Shown here: positions 17,176-23,151 of the stretch, in pieces
Layout: the number at the start of each line of letters is the position of its first letter
Numbering within the stretch: position 1 is the stretch's first letter
NCBI GenBank assembly: GCA_031081715.1
Contig: JAVHMA010000017.1
Location: 1 to 64,000, forward strand
Direction: 5' to 3'
Source: Armatimonadota bacterium
GTDB lineage: Bacteria; Sysuimicrobiota; Sysuimicrobiia; Sysuimicrobiales; Humicultoraceae
Length of the DNA: 64,000 nucleotides
Position numbers and translations under genes: made by a program
Notes under the pieces: model-generated
Databases searched by the model: none
The model's input: the letters and a program-made list of their open reading frames with translations, nothing else
Told to the model about the DNA's origin: nothing

Positions 17176-17906
17176 CGGACCAGCCTCCGCTCCAGCCATG
17201 TCATGGACCGCGCGACGCCGACGCCGATCGCCAGGACGACCACCACGATCGCGTAGAGGTTGGCCACGTCGAAGGTCGCGCTGTACGTGCTGATCAGGCG
17301 GCCCAGACCCACCGAGATGATGATGAGCTCCGAGACAACCATGCCGACCACCGCCCGCGCCGACGCCAGACGCAGGCCGGCCGCGATGCCCGGCACCGAC
17401 GCGGGCAGTACGACGCGCACGAAGAGCTGGCGGCGCGAGGCGCCGAACGCGCGCGCCATGTCGATGAGCCGGGTCGGTGTCTGCCGCGCGGCCGCCGCGG
17501 TGTTGACCACGAGGACCGCGATGCCGAAGACGACGACCGTGGCCACACGGGCGGCCAGTCCGATCCCGAAGGCGATCACGAACAGCGGCACCAGCGGCGA
17601 GGCCGGCACCGCCAGGAGGAACTGCAGATAGGGATTCAGCGCGCGGCCCACCGCCGGCACGTGGCCGGCGGCGAGCCCGGCCGGGATGCCCACCGCGACG
17701 ATCAGCGCGAAACCCACGACCAGCGCCTGGAGCGTGACCGCCATCGCGGACCAGAACCGGCCGTCGACGAGCTGAGCGGCCAGCGCCACAGCCACGGCGG
17801 AGGCGGGTGGCAGCGTGAGCGTGCCGGCGGCGCGGCGTCCGGCCCACTCCCAGGTCAGGAGCAGGACGGCCACGGAGGCCAAGCGGAGGAGACTACGACG
17901 CCTCAA
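17166..17906 (-). CDS. ABC transporter permease (SsuC/TauC type), system 2, first subunit
   Basis: The 246-residue protein starts with a basic MRRRSLLR and a hydrophobic segment and has six predicted membrane spans. The EAA loop is AFGASRRQLFVRVVLPASVP, followed by GIAAGLRLASARAVVGMVVSEL. The start overlaps the end of the MDR-like gene by 14 bases, so the catabolic island and the sugar-oxidoreductase genes upstream may share a transcript. It forms a heteromeric importer with the permease at 15629-16402. Confidence 0.87.
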   Translation of the reverse strand: MRRRSLLRLASVAVLLLTWEWAGRRAAGTLTLPPASAVAVALAAQLVDGRFWSAMAVTLQALVVGFALIVAVGIPAGLAAGHVPAVGRALNPYLQFLLAVPASPLVPLFVIAFGIGLAARVATVVVFGIAVLVVNTAAAARQTPTRLIDMARAFGASRRQLFVRVVLPASVPGIAAGLRLASARAVVGMVVSELIIISVGLGRLISTYSATFDVANLYAIVVVVLAIGVGVARSMTWLERRLVRWA

Positions 17907-18786
17907 ACCATATCACCAGCCCGCCGTTCGTGGTCCGCGGCTCCACAGCGAGCGTCCCCTCAACCAAGCGCCTGGACGGGATACGCACCACGGCCGCGGC
18001 GTCCGCACCCAGGCCTCTCTGCCCCAGCAGGCGTCGCAGGGCTTCTACCGTTGCGTCGGGCGCCGATCGCCACGATGCCGCATCCGGCACGCGCCGCGCG
18101 ACCAGCGCAAGCGATTTGAGATGCACAGTCGGGTAGAAGTCGAAGGGGTGCACCTGCGGTCCGCCAGGTAGAAGGAGGAGCGCTCGCCCGCGTTCCCGCG
18201 CCATCGGCAGGACTGCTTTCCACTTTGCCTCGTCAGCGGTGGCATCCACAATGAGATCCGCGTCCAGGTCATCAGCCGGTCCCGATGAGTCTCCATCGAT
18301 CGCGGAGACCATGACCGCAGGCCTCCCGGTCACTACCTGCGTGAGCTGCGCCGCCAGCCGCGCCACCATGCCGTCACCCGAGACGCACACCCGCTCTCCG
18401 AATGCAAGCCGAGCAGCTTCGAACGCGGCGGCCAGCGCGGTCATGACAGGCAGGAGCACCAGCACGTCAAGTGCTTCCCCGCAGGCACCGAACACCCGAA
18501 GAGCCGCGCGTGGCACGCACACATGATCGGCAATCGGGCCGACGCCCACCACAACACTCTCCGGGGCGCCAGTGTGGACACCGCCCGCGTGGGCACGTCC
18601 GACGAACGCGCCCTCGGGCACGTGCGCGTCGCTACGCAATCGAAGCGACTGCAGGTCGACAACGGCGCAGGCCACGTCCACGACGAGCTCGTCGAGTCCA
18701 GGAACCGGCATGGGCACCTCGACGAACCGAAGACCACGGACGGACGCTGATGCTTCGGCCACCGTTAGGAGGCGGCAGTGGTCCAT
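17893..18786 (-). CDS. Degenerate medium-chain dehydrogenase-like protein
   Basis: The 297-residue protein starts at an ATG with GGAGGGCC directly before it. Segments such as VEVPMPVPGLDELVVDVACAVV and PVMTALAAAFEAARLAFGERVCVSGDGMVARLAAQL have the outline of an MDR (alcohol dehydrogenase/quinone reductase) fold: a GroES-like part and then a Rossmann part. The cofactor loop reads GDGMVA, not the standard GxGxxG, and the usual zinc cysteines and histidine are not recognisable. It is shorter than normal (about 340 residues). It overlaps the Gfo/Idh gene by 22 bases. Its DNA looks less GC-rich than the neighbours. The function is unknown. Confidence 0.65.
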   Translation of the reverse strand: MDHCRLLTVAEASASVRGLRFVEVPMPVPGLDELVVDVACAVVDLQSLRLRSDAHVPEGAFVGRAHAGGVHTGAPESVVVGVGPIADHVCVPRAALRVFGACGEALDVLVLLPVMTALAAAFEAARLAFGERVCVSGDGMVARLAAQLTQVVTGRPAVMVSAIDGDSSGPADDLDADLIVDATADEAKWKAVLPMARERGRALLLLPGGPQVHPFDFYPTVHLKSLALVARRVPDAASWRSAPDATVEALRRLLGQRGLGADAAAVVRIPSRRLVEGTLAVEPRTTNGGLVIWFEAS

Positions 18787-19868
18787 GGCCCTCCTTCCAC
18801 GCGCACGGCCTGTCCCGTCTGGGCCGACCGATAGGCGGCGTCGGTCAGCGCCTGTACCGCGAGGCCATCACCTGCCGTCACCTCCGGGGGATCCCCCTTC
18901 AAGATGCATCTGGCGGTTCGCTCGAAGTACTCGACGTCGCGCTGCCGCACGCCGCGGCGCCCCGCAACCGCATGCCACCGGCCGGGGCGACGGCCATCCA
19001 CGATGCGAAGCGAATAGAACTGGAACGGCGGCGTCAGCGACAGATGGCCGTCACGGCCCCAGAGGCGAAACTCCACCACGTCGGCGCCCCGCACGCAGGT
19101 GCTGGCGTTGACCGTTCCGACGGCACCTCGCTCGTAGCGTACCCACAGCGCCACGCTATCCTCAACCTCGCCGGGGTTCTCGAGGGTGGCATGGGTGCAC
19201 GCGACTTCGACAATCTCCTCCCCTGGCAGAAACCTCATGAGATCAAGATGGTGAAACAGCATGTTGATCAGGATGCCACCCCCGCTCAACTCGCGCCGCA
19301 TCCGCCAGTCTGAGGCCGTACGCCCGGTGTGCCCTTCCCAATAGTCCGAGAACCGCTCTGTCTGGAAGACCAGCGAGACGCCGAAAAGGTCGCCAAGCAC
19401 CCCTGCCTTGATCAGCGATCGAGCCTCCTGAATGTGAGGGAAGTAGCGGTAGGACAGGTTCACCGAGACGTGCACGCCGGTGCGGCGCGCTGCCTCGACC
19501 GCCATCACGGCGCTGTCGAGGCTGGTCGCGATCGGCTTCTCCACAATGACGTGCTTGCCAGCGCCGGCGGCCGCAGCGACTTGTCCGGCGTGTAGATGGT
19601 GGGGGGTGCAGATCACCACGGCGTCCACGCTGTCACTGGCCAGTACTTCTTCGAAACTCGCGGTCCATGGCACGTTGAACCGCCTGGCGAGATCCTCCGC
19701 TCGCGCCGGTTCGGCGTCCATCGTCAATGCCAGGCGCATGTTGCTCGTCCTCGCGATCGCGGTGGAGCACCCCTCGCCGCGCTCACCGCAGCCCACGAGC
19801 GCAACGCGCAGGACGTCACCACGAGCTGACCCTCGGTCCACGGACCGCACGCCGCCGGGCACGCTCAC
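18765..19868 (-). CDS. Gfo/Idh/MocA family oxidoreductase (C-terminal half of a split bi-domain type)
   Basis: A GTG at 19868 overlaps the stop of the MDR gene (GTGA) and follows GGGAG by seven bases, so I use it rather than the longer open frame. That gives 367 residues. The N-terminus has VALVGCGERG. The EKP motif is in VIVEKPIATS, and the catalytic-type segment is GGGILINMLFHHLDLMRF. The position directly behind an MDR gene matches the domain order of fused 'bi-domain oxidoreductases' found in polysaccharide loci (MDR then Gfo/Idh). The two parts probably work as one enzyme on a sugar intermediate. Confidence 0.85.
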   Translation of the reverse strand: MSVPGGVRSVDRGSARGDVLRVALVGCGERGEGCSTAIARTSNMRLALTMDAEPARAEDLARRFNVPWTASFEEVLASDSVDAVVICTPHHLHAGQVAAAAGAGKHVIVEKPIATSLDSAVMAVEAARRTGVHVSVNLSYRYFPHIQEARSLIKAGVLGDLFGVSLVFQTERFSDYWEGHTGRTASDWRMRRELSGGGILINMLFHHLDLMRFLPGEEIVEVACTHATLENPGEVEDSVALWVRYERGAVGTVNASTCVRGADVVEFRLWGRDGHLSLTPPFQFYSLRIVDGRRPGRWHAVAGRRGVRQRDVEYFERTARCILKGDPPEVTAGDGLAVQALTDAAYRSAQTGQAVRVEGGPWTTAAS

Positions 19869-21070
19869 GCCGAGTCTCCCGACTCTTGGCGCCGCGCCCG
19901 CCATCCGAGGGGCCATCGCGCCATCCGGCCACCCCGGAAGGGCGTCAGATCCGGGGGCGTCACCAGCCAGACACGGCACGCCCGCTCTCCCGGCACAAGG
20001 CGATCCCAGCAGAACACCGCACCCACGACTCCGTCGTCGCTCGCCGCGAGTCGACGGTAGAATCGCTCGGCCTCCAGAGGGTGGATGCGCTCTGAGATCA
20101 GCGGAGCGACGTCCAGCCGTCGGCGACTCAAGAGATCCAGGAAAGCCCTGGCCAGGCTCGTACGGGCCGACGGCGAGACACTGCTAATGTGCGCGCCGAC
20201 GACGGTGATCGCCCGGTCAGCCAGCGCCCCGAAGTCGAAACGCCTGGTGGTCCCCCGCGTGCTCCCTGCCAGGACGATGCGACCGCCGACGCCCGTGCAT
20301 ACCAAGGCGGTGGCGACGCCATCGGGCGCCCCGGTCGCCTCGAAGGTTACCTCGGCCTGGAGGCCGGCCAGCCCCGCCGAGTCCCGTTCCAGTGTGATCA
20401 GTTGCTTGACCACACGCCGCAGCGGCGTCGTCGCGCGCCTGTCGGAACGCGCCACGGACGCGACGACATCAGCACCGACCGCGGCGGCGAGCTGGGCCAG
20501 TATCTGGCCGACTAGGCCTTGTCCGACCACGACGACGCGCGTGCCGAGCTGAAGATCGGCTCTCTGCACCGCCTGCAGCGCAATGACCCCGAGCTGGACG
20601 AACGCGGCCTCCTCCAGGGACACATCCGCCGGAACGGGGTAAACCTGGACGGCTCGCGCCACGGCCAGGCTCGCGTGCGGTGCCACCAGCGCGACCCTCG
20701 CCCCTGGCTCCAACCCCGTGCCGCGGCCAGCCTCCAGGACCACGCCCGCAGCGGAGTATCCGGGGAAGTACGGAAAGGGTGGCCGGGCGTTCGGGAGGCG
20801 TTTGAAGTGGGCCCGCTCAGTGCCCGGGCTGACCGCGCTGACCTCCACGCTCACGAGCACCTCACCCGCTACGGGGCGAACGAGATCCTGGCCGATCGCC
20901 CACATCCGTCCAGCCTGCGGACAGACGAGAGCTGTCCCCCGCAAGAGCCCCCGCCTGCGCAGCAGCGCCTTCACCCTCGTCCTGCCCCACCGCATGACGA
21001 ACGGCAGGACGGCGGAGGGCTCCGCCTCGGGGATCAGGCGCCGGACGGCCCATCCTGCCGCTGTGCGCAT
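19865..21070 (-). CDS. MDR (alcohol-dehydrogenase-like) oxidoreductase, N-terminal half of a split bi-domain type
   Basis: I use the ATG at 21070, ten bases after GGGAG; this gives 401 residues. The longer open frame upstream is a shadow of the CapK-like gene. A GroES-like domain contains VEVSAVSPGTERAHFKRL, the form typical of the MDR half of bi-domain oxidoreductases. The Rossmann domain has VVVVGQGLVGQILAQLA, then FEATGAPDGVATAL. The catalytic zinc cysteine is absent, as usual for that subgroup. The last 60 residues are basic and Arg/Trp-rich and seem extra. It is linked by GTGA to the Gfo/Idh gene. Confidence 0.82.
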   Translation of the reverse strand: MRTAAGWAVRRLIPEAEPSAVLPFVMRWGRTRVKALLRRRGLLRGTALVCPQAGRMWAIGQDLVRPVAGEVLVSVEVSAVSPGTERAHFKRLPNARPPFPYFPGYSAAGVVLEAGRGTGLEPGARVALVAPHASLAVARAVQVYPVPADVSLEEAAFVQLGVIALQAVQRADLQLGTRVVVVGQGLVGQILAQLAAAVGADVVASVARSDRRATTPLRRVVKQLITLERDSAGLAGLQAEVTFEATGAPDGVATALVCTGVGGRIVLAGSTRGTTRRFDFGALADRAITVVGAHISSVSPSARTSLARAFLDLLSRRRLDVAPLISERIHPLEAERFYRRLAASDDGVVGAVFCWDRLVPGERACRVWLVTPPDLTPFRGGRMARWPLGWRARRQESGDSA

Positions 21071-21096
21071 GCGCGAGACCACTCCCGGCACGGTTC

Positions 21097-22707
21097 CTAG
21101 GTCCCGGTCCTCGGTTCGCCGTTCCCCAACCGCATCGCCGCTAGCGCCTGTGTGTGGAACGGCAGCAGCTTCCCGCCCGCCGTCTCGACCGGCCGCCGCC
21201 GCACGACCTTGATCGTGCCGGCCCGCTGCCAGGCCTCGCTGAGACCGGTGTAGGGCTGGTCCCACAGCGCCTGCATGAACCGCTGGACGACGCGCTCCTC
21301 GTCTACCGGGCCGACCTCCGGGCTGATCAGCAGGTACAGCCGGGTGAGGTGATCGCCGTCCTCGGCCTCGAGGAGCTGGTAGTCCACGCTCGTGCCGCCG
21401 AAATCCCGGGGCAGCACCTCCTCCAGGACGCGCACGCAGTCGGTGCCGAGCACCGTGATGCCCTCGCCGGTGAGCTTGGTGAACGACCGCACGTAGGCGA
21501 GGTGATGATGCAGGCCGAGCGCGTCGAGGGGGCAGCCGCACCGCCGCGGTTCGAACCGGCCGAAGTCGTCGGACTCGGCGTTCAGCATGATCTTGGGCGC
21601 GTGGTCGAGCAGCGAGGTGAACATGTAGCAGTCCAGATGCCCGACGCCGGCGGCCGCCCGGCGGTTCAGGATGAGCGCGAAGCTGTCCGCCAGGAAGTGC
21701 ATGTCGTCCGGCGCGTCCGGCTCGCCGCACCCCACGCCGGCCGCGCCACCTTCCATAAAGATGTAGCGCGCGTGCACCTCGGCGCCCGAGCGGCGGATCT
21801 CCCCGGCCTTGCCGGGGGTGAGTGGCTCTGAGCCCACGAAGATGCGCACGCCCTCCAGGCTCACCCCGGATGCGCGAGCCAGGCCGGCCACCCGTACGCC
21901 GCAGCTCGGCGTGGTGATCAGGCCGACCTCGCCGTGGCGCCGGCGCGCGGTCAGCAGGCCGTCGAGCACCGGCTCCGGCTCCGTCAGTGGCGTAAACTCG
22001 GGCTCCGGCAGCCTCAACCCGTGCAGCCGGCCGGCGAACCGGGCCAAGGGGATCAGCATCCGCCGGCGCAGCGACACCGTGGGCCGCGCGGGATCGGAGA
22101 GCGCGAACCACCGGATCGGCGGCCGACCGATGTGCGAGAGCCCCAGCCACAGGAAGGTGCCGGACCCCGCGGGAAAGCCGGGCAGCCAGGTGATGAGCGG
22201 GCTCTGCGTGGCACCTACCGCGTCGAGCATCAGCCCGAAGCAGATCGCGCGGTTCTCGGCGAGCGAGTTGAGAGCGACGCTGATCGGCGACCCGCGGCTT
22301 CGGCTTGCCCCGGTCGTCACCTTGAGCTCGCCCAGGCGGAACGGGTTGTCGAAGTCGGCCTCCGTGAAGTGGAACGTCCGGCTGCCGCGCACAGCAGGCC
22401 GCCGTCCCTTGAACTCTTCGAAGGCGACGTAGACACCCTGATCGCGCAGACGCGTCAGGGCACCCTCCAGGCCCTCCTGCCGAACCAGGCGCTTGACGTC
22501 GCCGTACTCGCATCCCGCGTGTCGCAGCAGCTTCAGGTACGGGCTTTCCGGATAGCGGTAGACGTACCGCTCGATCTGCCGCAGGAAGCGCTCCTCGCGC
22601 GCAGCGAGGCGGTCCCGGATAATCTGCCGGCACTGTTCGATGGTCAGGCGGCTACCGAAGAAGCGGTTGAGACTCGCCAGCAGCCGCGGGTACCCAAAGA
22701 CGTCCAA
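21097..22707 (-). CDS. CapK/PaaK-like adenylate-forming ligase homologue
   Basis: The 536-residue protein resembles the CapK/phenylacetate-CoA ligase branch of the ANL superfamily. ITTPSCGVRVAGLAR and IFVGSEPLTPGKAGEIR fit the core, YIFMEGGAAGVGC stands where the YGxTE adenylate motif is expected, and DMHFLADSFALI matches the 'HVxxDxxLxE' strand. The C-terminal subdomain includes YRVLEE-like elements (CVRVLEEVLPRDF). The only start that keeps the N-terminus is a TTG at 22707, so translation may be weak. CapK proteins occur in capsule loci with unclear roles; acyl activation for glycan decoration is a reasonable guess. It is the first gene of the minus-strand run. Confidence 0.7.
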   Translation of the reverse strand: MDVFGYPRLLASLNRFFGSRLTIEQCRQIIRDRLAAREERFLRQIERYVYRYPESPYLKLLRHAGCEYGDVKRLVRQEGLEGALTRLRDQGVYVAFEEFKGRRPAVRGSRTFHFTEADFDNPFRLGELKVTTGASRSRGSPISVALNSLAENRAICFGLMLDAVGATQSPLITWLPGFPAGSGTFLWLGLSHIGRPPIRWFALSDPARPTVSLRRRMLIPLARFAGRLHGLRLPEPEFTPLTEPEPVLDGLLTARRRHGEVGLITTPSCGVRVAGLARASGVSLEGVRIFVGSEPLTPGKAGEIRRSGAEVHARYIFMEGGAAGVGCGEPDAPDDMHFLADSFALILNRRAAAGVGHLDCYMFTSLLDHAPKIMLNAESDDFGRFEPRRCGCPLDALGLHHHLAYVRSFTKLTGEGITVLGTDCVRVLEEVLPRDFGGTSVDYQLLEAEDGDHLTRLYLLISPEVGPVDEERVVQRFMQALWDQPYTGLSEAWQRAGTIKVVRRRPVETAGGKLLPFHTQALAAMRLGNGEPRTGT

Positions 22708-23007
22708 ATCCTCTCGCCATCCTCTCTTGGTGCTACTCGTGCCTTCTGGGCCACCTGGGCCTGACTTGACCCAATTTCAACTCAATCTTGACGGACCTTG
22801 AATGGTACACCGCGGCGTGCGCCCGGTACGCTCGTGGCGGACGGTCCTCGTGACCGCACCGCTCGAGCACCAATCTGGAGTCCGTCGAGTCCCCGGGGAG
22901 CGGCCGGGGATCGGGCGACCGCAGCATGCTGTCGTGCGCGTCTAGGAGAACTGATCCTTGGGCACCTACCCGGGTGCAACCTAGGGCAACGAAAACGAGC
23001 CCCTCCG
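22708..23007. other. Divergent intergenic region
   Basis: This stretch between the TTG of the CapK-like gene and the riboswitch holds no credible gene. An open frame crosses it on the plus strand but lacks a ribosome site and protein-like composition. The part at 22760-22810 is AT-richer, with two TTGAC words (22766 and 22788), so promoters for both directions may lie here. I could not find a matching -10 box. Confidence 0.5.
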
Positions 23008-23088
23008 ACAAAGGCAAACTCGAAGCGATTCGAGGACGCAAAGCCACGGGTCTCGGACGCCACGCACCGAGATAGCCGGGTTGCCGAA
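23008..23088 (+). ncRNA. Cyclic di-GMP-I (GEMM) riboswitch
   Basis: The leader shows the conserved GEMM-I core. GGCAAA (23013-23018) is followed by a hairpin CTCGAA-GCGA-TTCGAG (23019-23034) with a GNRA tetraloop. Next is the invariant GGACGCAAAGCCACGGG (23034-23050), a second stem made of CTCGG (23052-23056) and CCGAG (23067-23071), then ATAGCCGGGTTGCCGA (23072-23087), which carries the conserved tetraloop-receptor and closing elements. The G just before CAAA, known in Vc2 to read the ligand, is kept, which favours c-di-GMP over cGAMP. It ends about 64 bases before the ATG of the G8-domain gene, placing that gene under second-messenger control. Confidence 0.92.
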
Positions 23089-23151
23089 GAGGCGGGCGCG
23101 CTTTCCGGTTTTCCACCGGGCGTCGGAGGGCTCCAACCATGGAGGCTTCCG
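23089..23151 (+). promoter_or_regulatory. Riboswitch expression platform and ribosome binding site
   Basis: The spacer between the aptamer and the start codon includes CCGG-TTTTCCA-CCGG, a short hairpin candidate, and ends in GGAGG seven bases before the ATG at 23152. No long T-run follows the hairpin, so control at translation or by a factor-dependent terminator is more likely than a simple intrinsic terminator. Whether c-di-GMP turns the gene on or off cannot be read from the sequence. Confidence 0.5.

Noticed and set aside
19865-22633. One 922-codon frame that could be read as a fused ligase-oxidoreductase
   Set aside because: The first half is an off-frame shadow of the CapK-like gene at 21097-22707. 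The MDR protein begins at 21070, and the upstream part has no motifs.
22766-22820. Sigma-70 or sigma-54 promoter for the riboswitch transcript
   Set aside because: TTGACC and TTGACG words are present but no -10 box lies at the right spacing, and the TGGTAC stretch does not keep the GG/GC spacing of sigma-54 sites.
23008-23088. cGAMP-sensing (GEMM-Ib) variant of the riboswitch
   Set aside because: The base before CAAA is G, as in c-di-GMP switches, whereas cGAMP-preferring variants usually have A there. Binding tests would be needed to be certain.
22798-23151. N-terminal extension of the G8 protein by 118 residues
   Set aside because: This stretch is the riboswitch RNA. The extension lacks protein character, while the ATG at 23152 has GGAGG and a signal peptide.
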